Source: Corallium rubrum | Taxonomy: Eukaryota; Cnidaria; Anthozoa; Scleralcyonacea; Coralliidae | Length of the DNA: 64,000 bases | Assembly (NCBI GenBank): GCA_964035015.1 | Contig: OZ035997.1 | Location: 68,734,067-68,798,066 of the forward strand | Direction: 5' to 3' | Shown here: positions 35,141 through 43,982 of the stretch, piece after piece | Numbering within the stretch: the first letter of the stretch is position 1 | How the letters are laid out: each line of letters begins with the position of its first letter | Notes under the pieces: model-generated | Database searches by the model: none | What the model saw: the letters and a program-made list of their open reading frames with translations, nothing else | Told to the model about the DNA's origin: nothing | Translations under genes and position numbers: made by a program

Positions 35141-35641
35141 AAGTATGTGCGGACACTATCGTATTATTCAGTAAATAAGAAATAAAATATTGTTGCAGAT
35201 GTACTCATCAGTTTAAAATCACAGTACCTTCGCGCTGCGGTTTAAGGCAGTCTTGGCAGTCTTTGATTTTACCAAAAAACTCTCAATTTATCATATTTAC
35301 ACTTCTCAATGTTTGTTCTAAAAAATTTATTCGCATTTTTTTATTACTGTAGTGGTTTAGCAGCTAGGATATTTTATTTCTCGACTTATGTTGTGGCACA
35401 AGCAACTGAAAAATAAAAGCTTGTAACTCAGGTAATTTTTACATAAATAAAACGCGCGAACACACTTTTTTTAAAACAAACTTGAGAAGTGTAAATATGA
35501 TAATTGAGAGCTTTTTGGTAAAACCAAAGACCCCTTAAACCGCAGCGTGAAGGTACTGTGATTTTAAACTGATGAGTATATCTGCAACAATATTTTATTT
35601 CTTATTTACTGTATAATACGATCGTGTCCGTCACATACACA
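35141..35641. mobile_element. ~500-bp palindromic MITE nested in the transposon's right inverted repeat
   Basis: GCGGACACTATCGTATTAT at the left matches the complement of the right end with two differences. The arms are about 180 bp and contain TCATCAGTTTAAAATCACAG and AATATTGTTGCAGAT blocks. The left inverted repeat of the host transposon lacks this segment, which proves a later insertion. Confidence 0.85.
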
Positions 35642-35812
35642 ACTACATTTGGTGCAAATTTGAGACAAATCGGGGGGAAATTGAGCGAGCGGTAACAAAT
35701 TTCTTGAAATGGCTTCCTAGGATATCCTGTAACCTTAACCTAAACACAACGAACCTACACGTAAATTAAGTAAGACAACCAGCTGCAATCTTATAACAAT
35801 ACAGATACCTTC

Positions 35813-37394
35813 CAGGGGCGGATTTAGCATACATCAGACCGGTCACGCGACTGACGTAAAAAATCACCAGAATAATTGCGTAATCACACAATATTTTAAT
35901 CTAAATAGTCTTCTAGAAACTTCCAGAAAATGTTATGGTAGGACTGCTTTGGCTTGGCCTTCAGCACCACTGATCTCAGACTCTATAGAGATCAGTGTTC
36001 AGCACGGTTTCAGTGATCGCTGAGATCAGGTTTCAAATTCGCTTTTGTCGAAATTTGCGAGTCAGCAAACACCGGGCAGAGATGACCGGTGGTCAGCGTT
36101 TGCTTCGAGAGTTTTGACCGGTTTGCAGAGAGATCTGATTGGTGTTTGATCAATTTGACCGATCTGCACCATGGCAACCACTTTTTTGACCGATTTGCCT
36201 TAAACCTGATTGGCTCTCGCGTTGACTTTGGGCTTTTTGACCGATCTGCACCATGGCAACCATCGATTGCTGAGTCAGCTGAGAAACTGAATAATTATAT
36301 TGTTATTCAGCGAAGGGTTCTCACTTCTCACAGCTGTGTTTCAGTCATGAGTTCTGTGACTGTGAGCGTTTTCGAACGAGTTATAGCTGCTTTTAACGGC
36401 AACGACGAAGCAATACTGGGAACAATCTACGATGATTTGTCATCACGATTACGCAGTCATCGATCTGTTTCAAGCGAGGAACTTTTAAGCGCGATTGGAA
36501 GCATTTCAAGCTTCTTGAGCCAGCATTTTGGCACGGAGTCATTTATTCCCCAGCATGCCAAACCAAAGAAGGAAAGTCGTGCACTGCTGTAAGGTAAGTT
36601 ATGGTCGTCTTGTTTCATTTCAAATCTACAAACAGTCAGGTGTCGAATATATGTGTTTTTGTCCAGTCTCAATATCGTATTTATCATTTTGCGTCCGGAG
36701 TTCAGAGTTCAGACATATTTATTCAGAAAGGCGGCATTAGCATATTTCACGCTTGCCAGGAGCTCTATATGAATTTGAAATGAAGGCTCAGTTGATCCGT
36801 AATAAGCCAAAGTTTAGTTCAACGTTAAATTGGATCTTTCTTTTCATGATTTTGTAATGAATACTGTTTTCAACTTATATTATAAAGTCTCTCGCTATTT
36901 TGCTCTGATGACATATTTCAACCGCGTGGTCGTGAAATACTAACATATAATTTATTAACAGATCGAACATGACCAAATCAATTACTATCCGATTTTCTCC
37001 CCTAATTTATGGAGGAAATTACACACTAAATAACAGGCTATGACAAGGTCTTTGAGACATATTGAATAGTTAATTTTTTTAAAGCATGGGTGTTTGTGTC
37101 TGTCTCGTTCAGCTAACTACACTGTAATATTTTAGTTAGCTTTGTAAATATATAATGCTGTAATTTTCTCAAAGTTTAAATGAAAATCTTTTGTAAAAAT
37201 GATAAAATGTGCCATTAAAAATATGCTTTAAAACTTAACAAAGTTGGTTCAAATATGCTGTCAGATCACGGGAAATGCCATTTTAGAGACCCAAATTTCA
37301 AAAATGTTCGGGGGGGGGGGCATGTCCCCGCCCACCCCTAGATCTGTGGACCACATCTATGACTGACATTTCCAAAATCCTAAATCCGCCCCTG
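35813..37394. mobile_element. Short hAT relative (element A), 5-bp target duplication
   Basis: 15-bp perfect terminal inverted repeats CAGGGGCGGATTTAG ... CTAAATCCGCCCCTG are flanked by CCTTC on both sides. The subterminal DNA repeats GACCGATCTGCACCATGGCA twice. Its only coding piece (36347-36592) matches the first exon of the large OTU-hAT element, and its right 200 bp match the right side of that element. It is therefore an internally deleted, non-autonomous relative. Confidence 0.85.
36347..36592 (+). CDS. Short ORF homologous to exon 1 of the OTU-hAT protein
   Basis: 81 codons starting MSSVTVSVFERVIAAF and containing HFGTESFIPQHAKPK. It aligns with 45201-45442 (VIERVLGALKSNDE ... HFGAETYIPKYA). 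A TAA sits at the position of the splice donor (TAAGGTAAGT), so the ORF either ends here or is read through after mutation. OTU and hAT domains are absent from this element. Confidence 0.6.
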   Translation: MSSVTVSVFERVIAAFNGNDEAILGTIYDDLSSRLRSHRSVSSEELLSAIGSISSFLSQHFGTESFIPQHAKPKKESRALL

Positions 37395-37600
37395 CCTTCA
37401 TGACTGGATATATTCTTGATAACGGAAAGTCTGCCAAGTGAATCAGTAGACATCCATCCCAATAATCCATGTCGTTGTAGGGCTTGTTGTTGGCAACTGA
37501 CTTCCTCGTTGTTCTTGCTTTCATCAAGTGAACAAGTAATCGTTAATAATTGTCAGTTGTTTGCTGTACAAGCTGTGTTAGTAATACTCAGAAAAACTCT

Positions 37601-37676
37601 GAGCTCTAAGCGGGACTCGAACCCACAACCTTCTGAATGCTAGCCAGACGCACTAACCATTGAGCCACTAGAACTC
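37601..37676 (-). tRNA. tRNA-like copy 1, anticodon AGC (Ala-type)
   Basis: Read on the minus strand: GAGTTCTAG acceptor arm pairing with the 3' TTAGAGCTC, A-box TGGCTCAATGGTTAG, a TCTGG/TCAGA anticodon stem with loop CTAGCAT (AGC in the anticodon place), and B-box GGTTCGAGTCC. The D arm fits the A-box. The copy is part of a mobile repeat, so it is more likely a tRNA-derived pseudogene than a working tRNA. Confidence 0.6.
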
Positions 37677-37911
37677 AGATAGCGGAGCAAGGTTAATTAA
37701 GGTACTTATACCTTAGACTGTGCCCAGTCCTCTAGGAACGAGTCTTAACTGCTCGGTTACAAGTACTTGTTGGTCTACAAGTCGCGTAGTAACAGTAAGT
37801 TTCCAGTTAAACACTGTTAGTTAGTTTCAGAAATTCCAGCTTGATGTTAGTAATAATTGTCAGTTGTTTGCTGTACAAGCTGTGTTAGTTAGTAATACTC
37901 AGAAAAACTCT

Positions 37912-37987
37912 GAGCTCTAAGCGGGACTCGAACCCACAACCTTCTGAATGCTAGCCAGACGCACTAACCATTGAGCCACTAGAACTC
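37912..37987 (-). tRNA. tRNA-like copy 2, anticodon AGC
   Basis: Same 76-nt sequence as copy 1, as far as I can read. It lies 311 bp further on in the second direct unit. Confidence 0.6.
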
Positions 37988-38222
37988 AGATAGCGGAGCA
38001 AGGTTAATTAAGGTACTTATACCTTAGACTGTGCCCAGTTCTCTAGGAACGAGTCTTAACCGCTCGGTTACAAGTACTTGTTGGTCTACAAGTCGCGTAG
38101 TAACAGTAAGTTTCCAGTTAAACACTGTTAGTTAGTTTCAGAAATTCCAGCTTGATGTTAGTAATAATTGTCAGTTGTTTGCTGTACAAGCTGTGTTAGT
38201 TAGTAATACTCAGAAAAACTCT

Positions 38223-38298
38223 GAGCTCTAAGCGGGACTCGAACCCACAACCTTCTGAATGCTAGCCAGACGCTCTAACCATTGAGCCACTAGAACTC
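38223..38298 (-). tRNA. tRNA-like copy 3, anticodon AGC
   Basis: Third direct unit. It differs from copies 1 and 2 near the D stem (GACGCTCTAACC instead of GACGCACTAACC on the plus strand), which improves D-stem pairing. Confidence 0.6.
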
Positions 38299-38469
38299 AG
38301 ATAGCGGAGCAAGGTTAATTAAGGTACTTATACCTTAGACTGTGCCCAGTCCTCTAGGAGCGAGTCTTAACCGCTCGGTTACAAGTACTTGTTGGTCTAC
38401 GCGACTTGTCCTAGAGGACTGGGCACAGTCTAAGGTATAAGTACCTTAATTAACCTTGCTCCGCTATCT

Positions 38470-38545
38470 GAGTTCTAGTGGCTCAATGGTTAGAGTGTCT
38501 GGCTAGCATTCAGAAGGTTGTGGGTTCGAGTCCCGCTTAGAGCTC
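38470..38545 (+). tRNA. tRNA-like copy 4, inverted, anticodon AGC
   Basis: Plus-strand copy in the inverted unit with GTGTCTGG at the D/anticodon junction. A-box, B-box and acceptor pairing are retained. Confidence 0.6.
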
Positions 38546-39159
38546 AGAGTTTTTCTGAATATTACTAACTAACACAGCTTGTACAGCAAACAACTGACAA
38601 TTATTACAAACATCAAGCTGCAATTTCTGAAACTAACTAAGTAATCGTTTCATAAAAACATGTGTTGCTGGATGCATCATGTTTAAGAAATAATTATCTT
38701 TATCCATAATGCTGTGTAATTGCTTGTGGGACTCGCTGTTGGTGTTGGCGTACAGTTGCGGGCATATTTTTAATCTTCTTAATACGTTTTCGCATTGGTT
38801 AGAATTTTTTTCATGGAACGTATCGAATAAGCTGTACCGCTCCGTTGTTCCAGTTACTGGATGGAGTTTTCCTCTGATGGTCTGTCGAGGAATTCCACCA
38901 TGGAAAGTGCTTTTCCAGCTGACCAGCAGTAACAAGATCAATGTTTTCTTTAGTTGATGGATACGGTTTTCCATCATAAGGGTTGAAGAAACCTGGTTAC
39001 GTTTTATGGCTATTCGGTGAGCTATGTCAGAAACGTTGAATGTTGGTGGATACTTAAATGAATGCATCATGTCCCCATAACTTGATTGCGTAAATTCTGT
39101 TGTGTGGACAGGAACCTGATGCCCAACCACCTACATATAATATGTGAAATATAGTGAAA

Positions 39160-39200
39160 CTAATGTAGTGTGCTGCGTAGGCAGTGTTCAGGTACAAGGG
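39160..39200 (+). repeat. Head of the hammerhead-associated repeat family
   Basis: GTAGTGTGCTGCGTAGGCAG at 39164 matches the heads at 26862, 49636 and 51582. The downstream hammerhead part is not recognisable here. Confidence 0.55.
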
Positions 39201-39339
39201 CTAACTGTTAACCAACTCTAATTATCCTTAGTAAAAAGGAAGGCTAGTTATCTAAAAGTCTATCTACACGTTCCGATTTTCTCTTACGATTGACATTTAA
39301 TTGGTGTCTTTTTTTCGAGCAATGCGTCACGTATAGAAA

Positions 39340-39730
39340 CAATAATAAGCCATTTGCATGACGTGAGATGGCGTTGGGTGACTACAACTACCAGAATGCT
39401 TTGCCAGTATTCTAGGATTTCGACTAAAAGGGATGACTGAAAAGAACCCGTGCAGTCCTTTGTATTTTCCACATTTGTCATCAAGTTCCAGTGAGTCTCA
39501 ATATGTTAGCAATGTTTTCGATACCCGTAAACTCTAACCCTAATCAGAAATCTGGTTTACCTCCTCCCTTTTTGGGAAACGTATTTGTCGATTATATTTT
39601 GGAAAAGCCGCGAAAGTACTGGACCACTGAGTCATCCGTTTTAGCCGAAACCCTAGAATACTGGCAAAACATTCTGGTAGTTGTAGTCACCCAACGCAAT
39701 CTCACGTTATCGTGCAAATGGCCTATTCCA
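39340..39730. mobile_element. ~390-bp foldback element
   Basis: GCGTTGGGTGACTACAACTA and CCAGAATGCTTTGCCAGTA on the left (about 39372-39412) pair with their complements at about 39655-39700. The arms extend about 100 bases with a few mismatches. Confidence 0.75.
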
Positions 39731-39779
39731 TACGTACGACAATCGTAAAGAACATGTATAGTGTAGACAGACATTAACA

Positions 39780-40424
39780 CAATCAAGATTTTTGTTGTGA
39801 CTACCGCTGACAAGTCAGTGGTAGCCGTAATGTCGGCGTGATCTTGAGTGCATGCTTGTCTTGGACCTCCTTACGTCATACTCGACAACTATCTCCAAAT
39901 ATTCGGCACGATCGCCATATAGTCGAGAAGATCGCCATTGATCGCCAGGTATTCGAGAAGTACTCGAGTTCTTTTCATGGGAATAAAGTCAATAAACTTT
40001 GGTTGCTCTCTCGATGACTGTTTACAAGTCTTTTCTTCTTGGAACGGTTTCTGTCATTGACCACTTTATACAAGGTAAGAAAGTTTCAAAACTGTGGTGT
40101 TGTTTATCTTATATACTATATACAAAATCTATATACTTGATCGGAAACAAATTTAATATCCCAAAAACAACTCGTACTTCGGTACTTTTACTACTTAAAA
40201 GCAGTACTAGAAATATTCAGCTTATAAAGTTCGCTAGAATTTGGGCCTTCGACTTTCTTTTATCGAAGAAATTGTCAATATATGCCAAAGTCTTTGATAT
40301 AAATGATTTATGATGATATGATTTATAATGATAAGATCGCTTTATGAGTTTAAGTTTAATTTTGGTTGAATTGTGTGTTGTGCTCACTGGTCAGTGACTC
40401 ATGTTTATGCTGCATGTACAGTAC

Positions 40425-40487
<63 letters not shown>

Positions 40488-40530
40488 TATCATACACTAA
40501 GAGTGAGAAGTGTGTTTTAACCAACTTCGA
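39780..40530 (-). repeat. Dispersed repeat R, copy 3 (inverted)
   Basis: Reverse complement of 22615-23215. It is expanded near its far end by a (TA)n run at 40424-40476 that copy 2 lacks. It shows that repeat R exists apart from the Crypton-like gene. Confidence 0.75.
40424..40490. repeat. (TA)n microsatellite
   Basis: About 26 TA units followed by ACACACATATATAT, inside repeat R copy 3. Confidence 0.95.
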
Positions 40531-41133
40531 GCTAAGTGTTTTGATATTAGATCAAACACAACTTTCAAGTGTTTCAAGATCAAGCAAATCAGGAAATGAA
40601 TCAGTTGTCAAATGAATCAGTATTATGAGATAAGTTTGAGGCAAGAGTTGGCTTATTAATCCAAGTGTTTGGTCACATATCGCTTATGATTTTCCTATGT
40701 GTTTGGTTTATGAATTATTAATGAGTTTGAGAAGTATATATCGTAGCGCCCTGTATTTATATTATACACATGTATATAAGAAATTGATGCTGACAAAATA
40801 TAGACATTACAAAACCTTGACTTGGTGCTTTGTTTACTTGTTTTAGGTGTTGTTCAATATCTTGTATAATAAAATTAAGAAACCAAAGTTTGTGCACACC
40901 AGAGCTGCAACAGTGGTCTGACCACAGAATAGCAGATACACCAGATGTCTGACTCTTGTGAAACTACTAAAATATTCTATAATCCGGTGTCTAAGAACCA
41001 ATTGTATATTTTGATAAATTGTTGAAAAGCTATTGTGAACTGTTGGGAAACTTAAAGCCTTGAATATGTTGAAAGCCTTGAAATGAAGAAATATATCTGC
41101 TGAAACTACAGTACTGAGTATTGTTGTACTGTC
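40531..41133. other. No feature recognised
   Basis: AT-rich DNA between repeat R copy 3 and the hAT remnant. No coding frame is supported. Confidence 0.5.
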
Positions 41134-42935
41134 CAGGGGCGTAACTTGGGTTTTAGCATTTGGGGGGTGTAAGCAATTTTTGCCCGAGAAAATCTTCTTC
41201 TGCCCGACAAAAATATGCTACACATATATTTCCACTATCACATCATACACAGATACACTCATACTAATATAACCGTCAAAATGATAGATTGTCATTAGGT
41301 TTGTATCTAGCATCATATTTCAACACAAATTATTGCCTTTTTAGCACTTTTTAAACAGAAATGCCGAATAAATTCACAGTGCCCTTTATTTTCTTATTTT
41401 TTCAAAACAGTTACTTGCCATTCCTGATTCCTGAATAGTGTTACTTCTTAAGCCTAATCTTCAGTTTTCGATTCTTTTTGCCAGCCCAAACTTCTAGAAC
41501 TGCGTCCAGATCGATTGTGCTTGTTAAATCCTTTTCAGCAGCAAGGACAATTAAATCTTCAAGGCGTTCGTCTGACATGGTTGATCGCAGGAAATTCTTA
41601 ATGACCTTCATTTTGCTGAAAGTTCTATCGTCTTTTGCCACGCTGACTGGCGCAGTGAGCAAAAGTTTGAAAGCTTTATAAATGCCAGGGAAGATCGACT
41701 TGTTGTCATATGCGACTTTACAGACATCATGAACGGTCTTACAAGGCTCTTTGCTCCTGTCAACGACATGTGTAAATATTTCAAATTCTGCTGCCAGACA
41801 AGCAGAATCGACGGTAACTGATGGTGGAAAGAGCTTTGAGATTTCTTCAGCTTGCTCGAACTTCACGCTTTTAATAGGAGGCTGAAGAACTTCGGCTAGA
41901 GGCTTAATATTTTGCAAGCATTGCATGACGTTATCTCTGTATTCCATAATGAGCGAATCCAGTACTTCAATCATACACTTTCGGTAGTGTGCATAAAATT
42001 CAATCGAAGCTGAAGTGTCTGGATTGTCATCTTTCCGTCTGCTTATTCTTCTTGCTCTTTTGCAACGAAACTCCTCTTCAGGATCACGATCGAAGGATTT
42101 TGCAAACTGAACACTAGCTCTCACTTGGTTGTCCATTTCTGATTCATTTCTTCTAATCCTTTCTAAAGAAGTAACAGTTCCTTCGATTGATGAGAGCATC
42201 CAAAATATTTAATTCCTCCCTCTGCATTTCCATTGTAAGGATTTTGGTCATCTTCATGATCAAACGCATGAACATCAACGCAAATATAAAATCGAATTGT
42301 AGCACTTTATTATGAAGAGCAGCGGCTCTGGTCTTCGCCAATGATTCTATGCCATCCATCCTCGATAAGGTCAACAAGGCGTCTTTGATTGCTTCGAATG
42401 ATCTCCACATGGCTTCTATCGATTCACTCCTGTATACCCAGCGAGTCTTGGAAAGGTTACGCAGCTTAAGTGCATTCTCTACATTCTTAAGCTCTGCTTG
42501 CAGAACAGCATTTCGCTTGCAACTTTTACTAAAGAAAACATAAAGCTCTTCCAATAAGTCATACATCTGAGTAAACAAGGCCGTTTTGGAGCAGTGTTCA
42601 TTGAATGTATTCGACCGATGACCTTGGCAGGGGATGTAAGGAATGCTACCGTCCCATCAAAGTTTGCAAGCATTTTTGGCTTCCTTTGAAAATTCCTGAC
42701 ATAGATGCTGTGTAATCGTAGGACTGCTAAACCAGCTCATCTTTGCTTCCGATTTTTGATTCGAGAGACTGTAAGACCTCTTTTGCTTGACCCTTGCCAG
42801 TCTTGTCCGTAGTTTCTTTCATTTCCAAAACTCTTTCCCTTGACTGATTTTCTTCATCGACGTACCGCACCGCCACGACGAGCCTATCAGTATTAGCTGT
42901 GTCAGGGGAAGTGTCAGCCATAACTGAGTACATTT
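41134..42935 (-). pseudogene. ZMYM1-like hAT transposase remnant (element D)
   Basis: The end CAGGGGCGTAACTTGGG at 41134 is a hAT-type terminus. Minus-strand pieces in order: 42933-42727 (VMADTSPDTANTDRLVVAVR), a short piece near 42650 (SMSGIFKGSQKCLQTLM), 42578-42153 (LEELYVFFSKSCKRN, LRNLSKTRWVYRSE) and 42199-41441 (KLLLTAPVSVAKDDRTFSKM, LRSTMSDERLEDLIVL). This is the DUF4371/hAT-core and C-terminal dimerisation order of ZMYM1-like proteins. The pieces lie in different frames with stops between, and the N-terminal zinc-finger part is missing. Confidence 0.75.
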
Positions 42936-43011
42936 CTGCAGAATCAATTTCATGTTACTTGTAAAGTTACACGTCTGATGTAACTATTCTATTTTTATCT
43001 CAATAAAGACT

Positions 43012-43120
43012 TTACATACATACATACACACATACATACATACATACATACATACATACATACATACATACATACATACATACATACATACATACATACA
43101 TACATACATACATACATACA

Positions 43121-43150
<30 letters not shown>
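43012..43150. repeat. (CATA)n tetranucleotide microsatellite
   Basis: About 34 near-perfect tetramers just beyond the 5' end of the hAT remnant. Confidence 0.95.
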
Positions 43151-43152
<2 letters not shown>

Positions 43153-43154
43153 CA

Positions 43155-43320
43155 GTCGAACCCTCAAGGGAGGTAAAGAATAGTTCGAGATAGCCGGAGT
43201 TCGAGATAATGGGGTAAATTGTATTGTAAAACAATGAAGAAATATGTTGAAGGGAAATCAACTCTTGTTCGAAATAGCGAGGTTTTCGAGATAACCGAGT
43301 TCGAGATAGCGAGGTTCTAC
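43155..43320. mobile_element. Inverted-repeat fragment between microsatellites
   Basis: CAGTCGAACC/GTTCGAGATAG motifs at 43155-43205 recur as AACCGAGTTCGAGATAGCGAGGTTCTACTG near 43290-43320, suggesting a small element flanked by simple repeats. Confidence 0.45.
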
Positions 43321-43324
43321 TGTA

Positions 43325-43326
43325 TT

Positions 43327-43381
<55 letters not shown>

Positions 43382-43382
43382 G

Positions 43383-43413
<31 letters not shown>

Positions 43414-43444
43414 GTATATATATATGTATATATATATGTATATA

Positions 43445-43500
<56 letters not shown>
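43325..43500. repeat. (TA)n/(TATATG)n compound microsatellite
   Basis: Long TA run with regularly spaced G substitutions. All ORFs here are artefacts of it. Confidence 0.95.
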
Positions 43501-43502
<2 letters not shown>

Positions 43503-43982
43503 GTGTATACACAAACCTGTCTTAAATTATGCTTATCACTATTAAAGCCTTCAAAGAATAAAGCTGGCAACATGTTAGAATTTTCATCACTTGGCTTCAA
43601 AAATACTGTATACATATACTATAACTTAAGTACGGTATATAATTATTAGTTAATATTTTTATCCAATACAAGTAAGTTTTCTTCCTCTGAGTTATTAAAT
43701 TAATACAGCATATATTGTAAAGAATATATGGTGATCAAACCTGAGATTTTTCTAACTAGCTTGGCTGTATTAAATTAATAGACACCAGAAGAACACTAAC
43801 AAGTGTTTGGTAATAAAGGGATATGGCAATATAAATTAAGTTTGCCTAATTTGAAAGAACTGTTCAAATGATAGAGGAAGTCCTTTTACAACTTTTTTTT
43901 ATGCAAAAATGCAAATTCAAGGCCTTCTGAATGTGATCAAACCATAATCTTAATTTATAAAATTTGTACATTGGGTGTTTAC

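Larger units (their letters stand above)
31410..35734. mobile_element. 4.3-kb DNA transposon with TTAA target duplication and ~500-bp inverted repeats
   Basis: TTAA at 31406-31409 and 35735-35738 flanks ends starting GGTTACAGGATA and finishing with its complement (one mismatch in the first 24 bases). The left inverted repeat runs to about 31925. The right one runs from about 34730 to 35734 and is longer because another MITE is nested in it (35141-35641). Matching landmarks include GCACGCCACCTGTCTAGACG, GCGCCAAAGCGCA/TGCGCTTTGGCGC and TATAGTCACGTGACCAAGTT. The two arms differ by scattered substitutions. TTAA duplications fit piggyBac- or Kolobok-type integration, but the gene inside has no transposase motif that I recognise. 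Confidence 0.85.
37544..38638. mobile_element. tRNA-like tandem/inverted cluster with 11-bp target duplication
   Basis: AAGTAATCGTT occurs at 37533-37543 and 38639-38649, directly bracketing the cluster. Inside are three direct units of about 307 bp, then one inverted partial unit that starts at about 38397 and makes a large palindrome. Each unit holds a 76-nt tRNA-like sequence, a GTACTTATACCTTAGACTGT block and a CAAGTACTTGTTGGTCTACAA block. Confidence 0.85.
37396..39130 (-). pseudogene. Exon of an unidentified transposase-like protein, split by two insertions
   Basis: Minus-strand reading starts at the acceptor before 39130 (VVGHQVPVHTTEF, SSYGDMMHSFKYPP) and continues to YFLNMMHPATHVFMKRLL at 38650. 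There the tRNA-like cluster interrupts it. Beyond the cluster the same frame resumes at 37532 (VHLMKARTTRKS, DMDYWDGCLLIHLADF) and reaches MK at 37396, where the hAT element A is inserted exactly at the probable splice donor (gtatct continues at about 35808). The motif SHKQLHS...YFLNMMHPATHVFM resembles the C-terminal part of uncharacterised, possibly KDZ-type transposase-derived proteins. That assignment is weak. Confidence 0.6.

Noticed and set aside
37601-38545. Four functional tRNA-Ala genes
   Set aside because: They fold well, but they sit in a mobile, partly inverted repeat with a target duplication. I call them tRNA-like and leave function open.
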